A DNA stretch of 64,000 nt, taken from Norana najaformis. Its lineage: Eukaryota > Annelida > Clitellata > Crassiclitellata > Hormogastridae. This document shows positions 11,080-22,859 of the stretch, one piece after another. The DNA is taken from contig OZ029915.1 of the NCBI GenBank assembly GCA_964023275.1, forward strand, positions 20,550,775 through 20,614,774, written 5' to 3'. Position 1 is the first letter of the stretch. The number at the start of each line of letters is the position of its first letter. The notes beneath the pieces are model-generated. The model did not search any database, had not been told where the DNA came from, and worked only from the letters and a program-made list of their open reading frames with translations. The position numbers and the translations under genes are program-made.

Positions 11080-12525
11080 TATATAAATCCGGATAATTTG
11101 CTTTCAACTCTGGTATCCTCTGTTCATCTATCTTCACATTTCAGCAACGCGATTGCCACTAAGCAATGTTCTTTTTCATATTCTTCAGTAGCATAGCATC
11201 TAAAGCCTTATTGTAATAAGTTTACGTTTTCTTGTCTTTTCGCTTCTGTAGCGCCATTGTCGTGAATTTAGTTTGAGGGTCACGTCTGGTTTCTGTTAAA
11301 TTAAAACAAGACGAGCAAATTTTCGATGATTAGTTAAACAAGACATGCGAAAATTAGTCGGGCTGAGTTTTTAATCAGTGTGTGGCTGCATCTGTAGCGA
11401 ATAAACAATGACTGAGTGCAACAGAACTGGAAGGCAGGCGGAACTAGAAGCAGCAGCAGCTGTTGACTGACATCTCACTGGTTGAAGCCGCATTTGGAGT
11501 CGGTCTTATTTGCTCCAAGACTAACGAAGAAAGACGAAGAGGGACAAAGAAAGAGACGCAGGGAGGAACGGAGAGAGGGACAGATGGAGGAAGGGGCGCA
11601 GACAGGGAGGCGGTGAGAGTCGCCTTGGAGGCAGGAAGGGGTAGAGTGTGGGCGATAAATCAATGTCTTCAATTCGTCCGACGAAAAATTGTTCTTCCAA
11701 GGCAGATCTAGGGGCGGCAGCCATGACCCCCTCCTCTGCGGTGTTACGATGGAAGACTCAAACTAAGTCTAGAGTACAATGCGAAAACCTTTAGATAATG
11801 CAAGGATTATTTAACAGATTACGAGTTTTGAGGTTTCATTCATCTTAGAAAAGACAAACTGTTGTAGCCGCCGTCTCAGTATATCATATTTGCCCTAGTG
11901 CTGACATTTACGCACGCATGTGCAGATTATATTACCTCGGCAGTTAACCTATTTCTGTTAATTTTGAGCTCCGTTATATATGATGCATTCCTACTTCCAT
12001 CTTTAGAGTGGATCATTAGGCTAATTTCTGTTAAGCTGTGAAGCCAGAATCCTAAATGCCCCAGTAGAAAGAACAGAGATGAAATGCAGATGGGCCGTAT
12101 CTGCGAAATTGTAGCGATGAATGATGATCAGTCCTGTGTCAGCCTGTTCTCTCTCATGTAGACCGACACCAGATGTCAACAGCTGTGTAGCTCCCTGTAT
12201 ATAAGTATTAGAATTTGACTACACTGCAGTCTGCTAAATCCAGTTGAGAAATTATCCAGTTATTTTTAGAACAATGGAGTATAAACACCAATAAGTATCT
12301 GAGAAACAAAAAGAAAGAGGATAGAAAGCAAAAAGTGTAGTCTTAAATTATTTCATTTTGGAATTGGGTCAAAAGAAGAGCTACGCACAGGAACATCAAC
12401 ACAGGTTTCAGTTGAAAGTCTGCAGACTGCTGCTGCTGCAACCGTCCGTGATGCTATTGCTACGGTAGGCTTACTTCATGAGATTGGTGTGAGGGGTGAA
12501 GTAGACAGGGCTATGCTTTTTGTAA
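11080..12525. other. Intronic DNA without recognised content
   Basis: Purine-rich stretch at 11520-11640 and otherwise ordinary AT-rich sequence. No exon, RNA gene or transposon motif recognised. Confidence 0.4.
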
Positions 12526-12595
12526 CTGTGATTGTAATTAGAAATTTCTTATAACGTCCCTTTAAGAGAAGCTAATCAGAGACACTGGATTTTTT
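12525..12595 (-). repeat. LINE/SINE 3' tail fragment
   Basis: GATTGTAATTAGAAATTTCTTATAACG then CCCTTTAAGAGAAGCTAATCAG: reverse complement of the ATTACA-tailed 3' end found at 10985. Confidence 0.5.
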
Positions 12596-12989
12596 CGATG
12601 GGTCTTCTAAATAGTATCACTAATGTGGCTAAGTATAGATTTTGTCAGCCTTAATTATGTTGTGCAGCACGTCGTGTATCATGCTGTAAAATATTGACTA
12701 TAGAACGATGTTAAACCCTAAAAGGTGCAAGAAAACTAAAATAGCACAAACGGCATATTTTGTAAAAATCGTCGTCTTTATGGGGCTTCATCCCCGTTAC
12801 CTTCCACCAAGGCGTTTGCCCCTAAACCTCACTGAGGCTGTGCCTCAGACCCCGCGCTTCGTTATCGCCGTGTGGCCACTCCGTGCTCAACATCCTGGAC
12901 CCGCCCTTGTATTCTTCTGTTCAGTTTCTTCTCTCCTTCTCAAGATCAGCAACGTGTTTCATGATGAATGACATTGGTTGCCGAGAGAA

Positions 12990-12995
<6 letters not shown>

Positions 12996-13050
<55 letters not shown>

Positions 13051-13072
13051 GAGAAAGAGAGAGATAGAGAGA
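12996..13072 (+). repeat. (GA)n microsatellite
   Basis: About 75 bp of GA dinucleotides with a few interruptions. Confidence 0.95.
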
Positions 13073-13139
13073 CTGGGTCGAGCACACGCATGCGCCTTGC
13101 GTGTCAAAGTAAACTGGGACGGGTCCAAGATCAATGGGC

Positions 13140-16100
13140 TTAACCTTTTTCTAATAGCAACCCAGATATTTAATCTAATTTGTTCTTAAAATGCAACGTA
13201 ATCACCAGGCTAGTATTGATCAGTTTTTATCCTAAAATAATTCCGGATAACTTGGCTTAAATTGATCATCCCTCGTGAATAAGTTAGCCCACTTCGCTTA
13301 GCTTAAAACTAGTTTTTAAAGAAATTCACGAGTTTACGAATACAATTACGATCAGATTCAAAAACTGATTCTAAGTCCCTGGTCTAAGTTGATCAGACTA
13401 GACGAGACCCTAAAATGAATTCAAATCGCAAACTGTGCATGGACCAGACACAGCAATTAACTATAGCGGATACAACTTTAAGACGAGAAACTATAAAAAT
13501 ATCTATTTATTCATAATTCATTTCTTTGCTCGTTTGCTTGTCTATTTCTGTGAGCATGTGTGTTTCATGGTATGTACGTGGTTAAATTATATACAGCACA
13601 TCATTATGCCGATAAATAGTGCAACCTAAGCGAAGCGGAACCCGAGCATTGATGTCCTTCTGCTTCAGCAGCCGACTACTTTATTATTACGCCATCGTAA
13701 ATTTAAACTCAGCAACCGCCCTACGTCTCTGTGCAATCAATTTACCCCGCATCAATGGACGGCCGCCTGGGTATGTGGCCCCCCTAGGTTTAGATCTGTG
13801 GAAACGCCGCTTTTCTAGTTACGCTCCTGCCGTGCATGACTCGTCTCAGAGTATTTATCTAGGCCACAGTTATTGCGCGCCTTTCCAACAGGAACGACTG
13901 CCCCACTCTGTGCCAACTATGTATCAATGGCTGCTAACAATTGACACTAGTGTTCTACTGTAATCCTAAACTCTGCTAAGAACTACCAGAAAGCTCAGAC
14001 TTCGGTTCTTTGCAGTCAACCGTCCAAAATTAACGTACATTCAATTTTGAGTATAATATGTTGTCCTGTCTGGAGGTCACAATGATTATGTACGTCAACC
14101 AGACACCTTCTGAGTTTTGTCGTTCTTGCCACAGTTACAAGTTATGCCACGTTGCACCTACATTAGTACTGTGCTTTAATGTCATGCAGTACAAGTGGTC
14201 ATCATAGCCGAACATTTGTATGAGCTATAGTCGCCAATGAAAGGTGTCGTCATCTTGGATTGTTGTTGTCGTGTTTGCGCTTCAGCTGGAAGATCCTTCA
14301 AATTTTGGAACACGCTTATCTTAAGCTCTGTGTAAAGAAGAGTGTTATCTCTACAGATTACCTATAAAAACCTCTCAGAGAGCTATAGAAATGAACATTC
14401 AACTTATTTAGCATATCTATACAGTAAGGATGTAATGAATTCAAAGCATAAAATCTGTCGATTATGAAGTGTGTTGGCTTTTAAGCTCTGAGGCTCTGAG
14501 CCAGATGTTCGAAATGGGAGACTGACGGTTCTTTTAGGGTCTCGATCAGGTTGTTGGTGTCAGGAAAGATCCACGAATTCACTGATGTCGCTCAGCCGAG
14601 TAAGGCGCATAGCAAACTGGTCAGTAGCTCACCTTGTTTTAAAGCAGAAGCCTCTCGAAACAGCAAAGATGAGACAAAGAAGATTTCGCCCTCTAAATAC
14701 AGTCGGAAGTAGTTAACTACAGCGCTGTCAAATGGCCACGGATAGCGAAACGAAGATGAAGAAGACCCTTGTGTCATATCACGGCCACATATTTCAGGCC
14801 ACGCATCCCTCTGCAAGCCCCATTGTCTGTAGATCTGGCATTGGGAACGGTCGTTGGCACTGGCCTACTTAAAAATCGGTACCTACCCGATTGTCTTGTC
14901 AGCAAAATCAGAAAACTAGTGGGACGTCTAAAAAATGACGGATTTCTTTCGTTATCTGGGCCATCGAACAAAGAACCGATGTAGCGTGCTGACAGTATTT
15001 TTCTGGTAGGCCTACATCGATATACGATATTGCTCTTGGCCAAGGTTACTAAAATTATAGGCAGCCGACACTCTGGGAATAGCGTGGTCGATAGCATATC
15101 GGCATTGACTGTCTAGTAATGAAGCACTACCTTTGCAGTCATACACTTTTGCGCGGTTGCCATAAAAGACGGCCTTAGATGGATAGTTGTAGGACACACA
15201 GTGGTTCTACTGTATTACCAAAAAGATTTTGCGATGAGCTCTTCTGCTACATTAGTGCCTGATGAGATAAGACATTAATAATTATAAGAGGGTAGGAATA
15301 AATTGACGGAGGGGGAATGCAAGGGCGCCGAGAGTGGTTTGGGGTTAAGAGGCGCAACTCTGTAGGGGTTAGTACTTCGATCAGACTTTTGACGGATTTA
15401 TCACACTGCAATATGTCATTATAACAATGTTTCACGTCTGTTGATTTGCCATGCGCAGTGGTTAGAAGATGCGCTTTTTTGTCTCTGCTCGCCTTTTTCA
15501 TACTTATTCACTTCGCAAAAATGGATTAGGAATTTCAACGAAAAAATCAAGATTGAAATTTGTTTTAAATTGATATGCATTTGTTCTTCACGTTGGCTTT
15601 TCATCCACTTAGGAATTATTACTACTCCAGCAAAGGCCTAATTTGCGGCGTTTTGTCGTATTGCATTGTATTTGAGCGCATGGCTCCATAATATAGTGGA
15701 ATTTATTCTTTCCGACTTCAGCACTGCCGGGAACTGAAGTTTTCGCAAAGCTAATAGATATATTTCCATTAGCTTTGCAAAATTTCTATAGCACTAACTT
15801 AAGAGCTCAGTAGATAGCGATTCTTATCGGCGTTTATTATTATGTCCGCTGAACGGAAGAAGTTTCTGCTGCATACTGCCCTTAATTTTCTTCAGCCTCG
15901 CCTTTTCCCGTGAAGTCCTCGTGAGGGGAGTTGTTTGCGTAGCATTTATGCTGTGGACGCCATTTAAGTTCACCTCTTCATTTTAGTATATATGCTGCTA
16001 CCTGACACTGACACACGACTTTGCATAACATAACAGTATCTATAACATTCACGTCCTTTTATATTACATCATAACACGTCGCATTATTTTACATCGCATC

Positions 16101-16311
16101 GTACCTCATCACATTACATCTCGGCACACTGCATTAAATTACAGCATAATGCAATAATGAAGAGCATATTCTTGGAATGTAATGAACAAATGGAAAGGAC
16201 CGTTTCGTTTTGTCCCTCGTACTTCTCACTGAATACGTCACAGACGTTGAACTTCGCATCTAGTAAGATCGCATGAAATCGCATCATCCTTTGTTTATTT
16301 TGTGGTTTCAG
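13140..16311. other. End of the ligand-gene intron; no gene seen
   Basis: AT-rich sequence up to the exon 2 acceptor. At 16020-16150 there is a degenerate run of CATTACAT/CATAACA-like words. The last 20 bases before the acceptor are T-rich (TTTGTTTATTTTGTGGTTTCAG). Nothing else recognised. Confidence 0.4.
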
Positions 16312-16856
16312 TATCAAAAGACAACAACGACGTATTAGTTCAGTTTGCGCTTCATAACTACACCGATATGCAGGTCGAAGCAGCGGAACTACTTGTTCTT
16401 CTGCGCTACATGCATCTCACAGCCAATCAGAGCGCCATCTCTCGTAAACCGGAAGTTCGTCGGATTACTATATCAGTCTACAGAGACACCGGAAACGCTA
16501 ATTCCTCTGAGAACGCGTCTTCTATCGATCGATCGTCGATGACAACGTCTCTGTTTCAGATTCGCCGGACGAGGTGGGTAAAGGTGCTGCTGATGAGGAG
16601 CTGGATCCAGGATGCAATCAGTTCACCCAGTCGGACCTTGCGACTTCGTCTAATCTACGATAAATCGGGTTCCATCGAAGTCGTAACGATGGCGCGGAAG
16701 AGAAGGGAAAGAGCGCAAGGAAAAAAGAGCCGGAAGAGGATGCGCGCAGGGGCGGTGGGCGCTAGGTCACGAACACCGAAAGAACTGACTGAAAACCGGA
16801 AGCGAAAATTGAGTCCGGTTCTGCTAGTTATGAAAAGAGAGAAACTTCCGACTTAG
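16312..16856 (+). CDS. TGF-beta superfamily ligand, exon 2 (propeptide core)
   Basis: The acceptor TTTCAG ends at 16311, and the phase matches exon 1. The reading VLVQFALHNYTDM then EAAELLVLLR corresponds to the propeptide beta-strand plus the 'AELxxxR' signature of the family. RRITISVYRDT matches the next strand, and RWVKVLLMRSWIQDAI corresponds to the 'W.sFDVT.av..W' block. LSPVLLVMKREK looks like the 'RPLLVTF' segment that normally lies just before the furin site. Between these blocks are very basic stretches (ARKRRER, KKSRKRMR, NRKRK). The frame stops at 16854-16856 without reaching a cystine-knot domain. Either the exon uses a donor shortly before the stop and the mature domain is on an unrecognised exon, or the gene is truncated. 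The propeptide assignment is fairly secure; the 3' end of the exon is not. Confidence 0.68.
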
Positions 16857-19800
16857 GTCTTCCTGGTGATTTCTTGGGATTTCTCCGACTTATCAGATAA
16901 TGAACAGAAGAGTCATCTGACAACTCGGTCTGCCACTTCGGACCCTGGCACTGGATTTCGTTTTGAATTTCTTTAACATTTCGGAACTTTGTGCAAGCAC
17001 TGACGGGTAAAGGGTTTCTGAAAGATTATTTACAAATTTTCTTAAGCGTTTATAAATTTCAAAGTGAGACTTTTGTGCATGGTTGAGTTGATTTGTCAAA
17101 TTTTGATAATCTCATAAAACGTTTTTGAAGCTATTTTGTATTTAAACGATAGTTAACCGTACTGAATGCGCACGCAGTTTGGGCGTGGTTTTTGACTAAA
17201 CCATGTCATTTTGTATCCATGTTGAGGTAATAATTATGCAAATCAGCTCAATTTTACATACAGGATATTCGTAGAATCAGAAATCTTTTTCATTGAAGTA
17301 TCTTGTTTCCACTTGCTAAAGCATTGGCCTTTAGCAGACTTGACTGTAACTTACTTCTCATTGGCACAATGTGAGAGATCTGCACAAACTACAGTTGGCT
17401 CAAAATTCTCGCCAGAGCCATAACAAAACCCACCAAATATCAGCATATTACGCCAATATTGCATTCACTGCGCTGGCTGTCCATGCTGTCCACGTCCATG
17501 TCAATGCTATCTTTCAATGCAATCGCAGCAGCATTTGTCAAGTGCAAAGACCAACACTAACTGATGATATGAACACAAAGAGACGCACAGAAGCTAGGCT
17601 TGACGACCCAACTGCCTCATCGTTGTGACAGGTTCCATTAGAAGGAGAACTGATCCCAGCTCCACTTTGCCACTCCAATAATTGGAGCATGTGTTCATCA
17701 TGCCTAGGATTCGCTACGTAGTTTATAAATTAGAAAGTAGCCTTTTCCTTTCGATGGTTGAAGACTACATATGCTCTTCTCTACAACACAGCCCTGTCTG
17801 GTAACTGATGACCCACAGAGCCTTTGCAAGGAAGAACATTATTCTGTGTTGAGAGCATGTACTGAACTGTCAACAAAGCCTGGCCACTGTGGTCTTCAGC
17901 CATACAATTTTTACAGCCATCGTTAAATTGATTGTATGGCTTTATGTCCATCTGGCGTTCTTTATTGTCATATAGAAACAAAGCAATACAATTATGTGTA
18001 TGTATATGCATAAATGTTTATGGATGAACGGATGGATGGACAATTGTACACGCATGCGTACTTCTGTGTTTTGGTTCATATATATATATATATATACACA
18101 CATGTGAATTCAGTAACTGCATAACTATATTCAGTTGCATTTGACATGTATATTCATTTAAATCGAATGACAGTGAATGCTTAGATTGCATATTAAACAC
18201 AGTGTATCTGTGTAATGTAATGTAATCGAAAAATATGAATCCCTGTACTCTATCCTTGAGTGAGTCGTGGTGTTCGAGTTCTAATGCAGCAGCCTTTCAT
18301 CTGTCCTTCAGTGTTGTGCACCTCGATGAGCAGAAAGAAAGAAGCTATCCGTTAAGATCATTTCTTCATTTGTTGGCCAACTGTGTTCATGATTTCAGAA
18401 TCTCACAGCTCACCTTGAAGAACCTGGACAATCCCAGGAGCACTGTTTTTTCTGGAAGAGCACAAAAATGTCTTAGTAACCATATGTTTTCACATATAAA
18501 ATAAGAAAACTGGAGTGTTTTTCAGAATTACTCATGTCAGTGTACGTAGCAATGTGTTTCGAACATAAAACAAGGAGATGTTACCATGGATAGAGAAGAA
18601 AGCAAAGGTGACTATCGTAGATGTAATAGGCTGCTTTTGTTGGGTAAATATGATGTCTGTTAACAGTATTCCTTATCAAATACATCGTTATAATTTTAAT
18701 TAGATGTGTTGGAATGACATCTAGCTATACATAGGCGAAAAGATTTCCATCTGTAACCAACCATCCAAGAATCTCAACAAACGATTACCTATAATGTGCA
18801 GTATATATGTCAACAAGCAAAAACTTTGATAAATATCGAGTTTATTACACGTTTGGAGTAGACCTATCAGTTTGATATTCTGCAGTCTAAACAAAATCGT
18901 TCTTGATTACATACCAGCCACATGAACCTAAGGCTGGGTCAAATATCCTTAGTTCTTGAACTTTTTCGACAATAACAGCTTCCTTGTTTCAACGACGCGT
19001 CTTTATAACATTTTTCTTCTTTGTACCAGTCTTACTTTAATTTCTATCACTTGTCTTCTTTTCGGGTCATTCTACGTCGCTGTTTTTTATGTTTCTCTCG
19101 TTCGTGTCTTTCTGTTGCCTTTTTATTTTTCTCTTTCTATTCTTTGTCTTCTCTTTCTGTCTTCTGTATTTCATTCTGCTCCTAATTAAGCGAAAGTGAC
19201 TGAGCGATGAATGAAGTCTTTGAGCGAGTCTGATTTCAGTTCAAAGTCGCTCTGCAGTATTTTAATGCAGTCGATGTAACGTATCGTAAGCAGTCACATC
19301 TTTAATTTAATCAGATAAACCACCTACGACAATAAAACAATTAAATAGTGAGCTTGAATCAAAAGGTCGTCTAAATAAATGCGCGAACTTGAATATCATT
19401 TTAAAGACAAGCAATCTGATATCTCCATGAAGGGGTCGGATTTAGTATACATCCCAGCAGAGTAGGACCAGATATTTGGTTGCTGCTGCTGCTGCATGGG
19501 ATTTAGCTATATGGGTTACAAAACAAACTGCGGATGGAATGAGTCAGTTTGAACTGCAATAACCTAATAGGTAGAGTACTACAATTTTGAGTGTTCGAAT
19601 ATCCACTTAGAAGGAAATAGGTTCGGGAGTTCTGCTCCTTTTGTTCACTCAACAATAAATAAGCACATCAGATATAAAGACCTTCTAGGTTAGGAATGAA
19701 TCGGTAACCCTAATTGCAAATGCCACTTAGATTACATAAACTGATGCTGAGAAAATGAAGTCGCCCTCACTTATGCACATAAGCAAAGGTCGGTTGGCTG

Positions 19801-20790
19801 AAAACACAGATAATAACTTAATTTCGGGTGAACAGCTTGTAGAATAATATTATAATTATAGGCTTATATTTGGCATGTTATCTATAGGACTACTTTTCGC
19901 GCTTTATATAGGTTTTAACCTTGCAAATTTTTAGGCCTACATTTGCCACGTATAGGCCTATATATCTGTAAATTTAGATGCACGAAACTGTATTAGTTAT
20001 GCGCCACGTGTAGCCTATGCCTGGCTACTTAGGTAGTTGCCTCGCACCTCTGCCTGCCTCTCTCCCTGCCTTGCATGCACCTCTCCTCCCGCTGCCTGCC
20101 TCTCTGCATCCGTCTCAGCCTCCCTCCTTCGTGTCCTCGTTCGTCTCGCTGCCTCTGTTTCTCGGTGCCTCTCTCATTCGCAGCTTCATTCATTGCTCTT
20201 TCCTTGGCTTCTAATTCAATTTGTAAGTGCCCCGGCCGACGGCGCAGCCATAACTTAAAAAGCCGATGACATGCTTGATAATGGCTCCGTGACTATATGA
20301 TATACACATGGACCTACGTATACATGCATAGATCAACACTGTACACTGTTGTTAGCATTTTGTGTTCCACGGATTACAGTCATATATCATACATATCTAT
20401 AGCAGGAGCCAGTTCCAGCCGTGCTATATATATAGACAAATTCATAGCTGCTCATCACGTAGGCCTATATATAATATACGTTTCGGTATATAATATATAC
20501 GCAGCTGTAAATGCGGCTATTAGGAGTTGTTAATTTGGAACTCGACGAATGATGGCGTGACATCCACATTGAAAGCAGAATCAGTTCTGGCAACAATAGG
20601 CCGCCACCACCGCTGGTATTTTTTTATCTCGGCTTCCATTAATCCTGTTATCATCAGTCCGTTTCTTTCTCGACTCTCGGAATAATATTTTTCCACAGCT
20701 CGTGCAGCGCATTCCTGTACTGTAACGAAACACCACGTAATGTAAATTAATGTATTCTTAAACTCAATTCGAATTTTGAAACTCTTGCTA
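16857..20790. other. Region 3' of the ligand exon 2; no gene recognised
   Basis: I searched the plus strand here for a cystine-knot ligand domain (W..WI..P and CC.P patterns) and did not find one. A Cys-rich reading at 17455-17510 (CIHCAGCPCC) is short, has an upstream stop and does not fit the family. A short (TA)n occurs at 18080-18098, a T/C-rich stretch at 18970-19180 and another at 20030-20200. Confidence 0.4.
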
Positions 20791-21400
20791 CCGCTTCTAA
20801 TACTATCTGCCCACTCCATTTTTCTGTCTGTTTAGCATTCCAGTCATACTTAAGCAAGGCCAGCCTAAGCCGCTCAGTGCCTATTTCTTTCATTTCTATC
20901 TGTTATTTACCCCATGATGGTTCCATCTTACTTACTTAAGTAACCTTTTGGGAAAAATAAATATTTGCAACGTGAAAAAAGAAATCAGTTTTTACACCGT
21001 ATTCAAAAAACACACCTCAATGCAAATACCAATTAAGTTATAAAAAAATTCGTAAAATAAAGTATTTTAAATTATCCTTTCTTCCGTACGGATCTTTTCT
21101 TCTTCAGCTGTTCGAGTCTGTGTTGACTTCTGCCACGAAAGTCTTCCTTGTTCTCGATGAAGGAATACTTCGATGACTTCAGTCAAAACGACGATTACCG
21201 CCCGCCCTTGAATTCTGGAAAAGTTGGCCGTTACGCGCCACCGTAGTGGCTTGTCGAATTTTGAAACTAGAATTTTTAATAGCTGCACTTGAGTCTTTAG
21301 CTGAAATCATCCACCAGCGTCGGATTCCTTCACTGAACCTTCGTTTATCAGTCTCTTCGTGACCCGGGCATATGCGAATCCCACTGCATTGGTTACATCG
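20790..21400 (-). repeat. Second copy of the gypsy gag/5' untranslated region
   Basis: Parallels 3400-3960 over its length: a shared CATACTTAAGCAAGGCCAGC-type phrase, 'GGTTCCATCTTACTTACTTAAGTAACC', 'CTTCTTCAGCTGTTCGAG', 'GAAAAGTTGGCCGT.ACGCGCCACCG' and 'CAGTCTCTTCGTGA'. Similarity fades around the position of the primer-binding-like site and LTR start, so this copy lacks a recognisable LTR. It is a second, more decayed member of the same retroelement family in the same orientation. Confidence 0.6.
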
Positions 21401-21417
21401 GTTATATCGATTTTCTC

Positions 21418-21583
21418 CTGCATTTATTAAGCGCCACTATTCAGTGACTAAACATCCATGGATGATGATGCTGAGCATTAATGTGAATGAAGGACTTGCT
21501 TATGGTTCCTACACAGGAATCGTCTGACAGGAGGCTCGAACCCGTACTCTACGCTCTAACCAAAACGGCTACTGTGCCCCACG
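21418..21583 (-). repeat. tRNA-derived SINE
   Basis: The minus-strand head carries an A-box region TAGCCGTTTTGGTTAGAGCG (21571-21552) and a B-box GGGTTCGAGCC (21543-21533) at normal tRNA spacing. An unrelated body and an AATAAATGC-like end follow. The absence of clear acceptor and anticodon stems argues against a working tRNA. Confidence 0.6.
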
Positions 21584-21587
21584 AAAG

Positions 21588-21765
21588 AATGCATGCATGA
21601 ATATATGTATGCATGCATGTATGTACGTACGTACGTATGTATGCATGCATGTATGTATATGTGTATGTACATGCATGCATGTATGCATGTAATGTATGCA
21701 TGTATGTATTTACAGTGTACATGCATACATATATGTATGTAATGTATGTATGTATGTATTAGTAT
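21588..21765 (+). repeat. (ATGT/ATGC)n microsatellite
   Basis: About 175 bp of ATGTATGC/GTAC tetranucleotide mixture adjoining the SINE head. Confidence 0.9.
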
Positions 21766-21909
21766 GAATCTGGCCATGTATGTAACGCCTTTCAAGAACG
21801 TACATATAAAAGTCGCTGACCAATGTAAAAGGTACGACTTAAGGTAGATCTAAATATTTTTCTGTTCTTAGTGAAACAGTTCGTATTTTCAGTGGAATAT
21901 TGATCTATA

Positions 21910-22851
21910 ACAAGCTTGTCCAGCATACAGCCCGCAGGCCACAACCCGGCCCATCGACTGAGTTCATCCGACCCACCGAGCCTTTCTAAATTGTCAGTTT
22001 TAATCAAGCTAACTATCAATGGTTAAACCAGTTGCCAGTTTGATTTACATGACTAAAGTTTTGGCTCACTTGAGTATCACACTTCAATGAAAGAATCAGT
22101 TTGTTAATAAATTGTAAGGGATAAGTGAGAAAAAGAACAAGTAGTTGAATTTGCTGAAAGTTTTGGATCATCCTGGTGTAGATGAGCCTGAAAAAGTTGT
22201 GCATTTTGCAACTCTTTCTGTCAGGCCTGCTAAAACGGTGAACAATCCAAGGACAGATTTCTAGATTTCAAAGAAAGCAGCAGTGATATAAAACTGTTTG
22301 AAAATCCATTTGAAACTGATCCAGCTGATGCTCCAGTAACATTGCAACTGGAAATCAGTGGAAATGGAAATTATTGAGATTGCGAATAGTATAGTGACTT
22401 GAAGAAAGCTTTTCAGACCCATTGGTTTTAACATTTCATAGAGAACGTATTTCCCCACAATATTTTCATAATCTGTCAAAGCTTGAACTTAGCTTCTGTT
22501 GCATACAGGGCAGAAAAAATTGCTGTAAAGCACCTTTTTTATAAAATGAAAATTATTAAAATAAAGACAACGTCACTGCTAACAGACGCACTTAACTGGA
22601 ACACTTTGAACAGCTACAGCAACTGTTAAAGCAGGAGTAGAATACTTTTGGAAGCAAAAGCAGCCACCATCACCATCATCGCCACCCACACCACCTGCGC
22701 CACCACTACTACTGATATATTATCGTTCTTAATACGAATTTGCCTTAATTTTTTAAAGTGATCTTAATAATGACAAAACTGTTCCTTCGGCCATCGAGTC
22801 TCCGGAAAAATGGTGATGTGGCCCCTCATTCGAAAAGGTTGAAGACCCCTG
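21910..22851 (+). mobile_element. hAT-superfamily element relic
   Basis: The plus strand carries a decayed transposase C-terminus across several frames: FKESSSDIKLFENPFETDP, then 'ADAPVTLQLE', then a Y(F)P.I...LSKLELSF block, AEKIAVKHLF and KTTSLLTDA. In hAT transposases of the GTF2IRD2/ZBED-like type the equivalent order is 'DF.LF.NPF...v..ap..lQlEliDLq' and, at the dimerisation end, 'FG.tYlCEqtFS.m...Ks..Rs.LTD.hL'. The right end reads as CAGGGGTCTTCAACCTTTTC on the minus strand, typical of a hAT terminus. The left end (about 21910, GCTTGTCCAGCATACAGCCC) is inferred. No 8-bp duplication could be confirmed. Confidence 0.55.
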
Positions 22852-22859
22852 TTCTGGAA

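Noticed and set aside
17455..17560. Cys-rich reading (CIHCAGCPCCPRPCQC) as a TGF-beta mature domain
   Set aside because: Cysteine spacing does not fit a cystine knot, no W..WI block precedes it, and a stop lies just upstream in frame.
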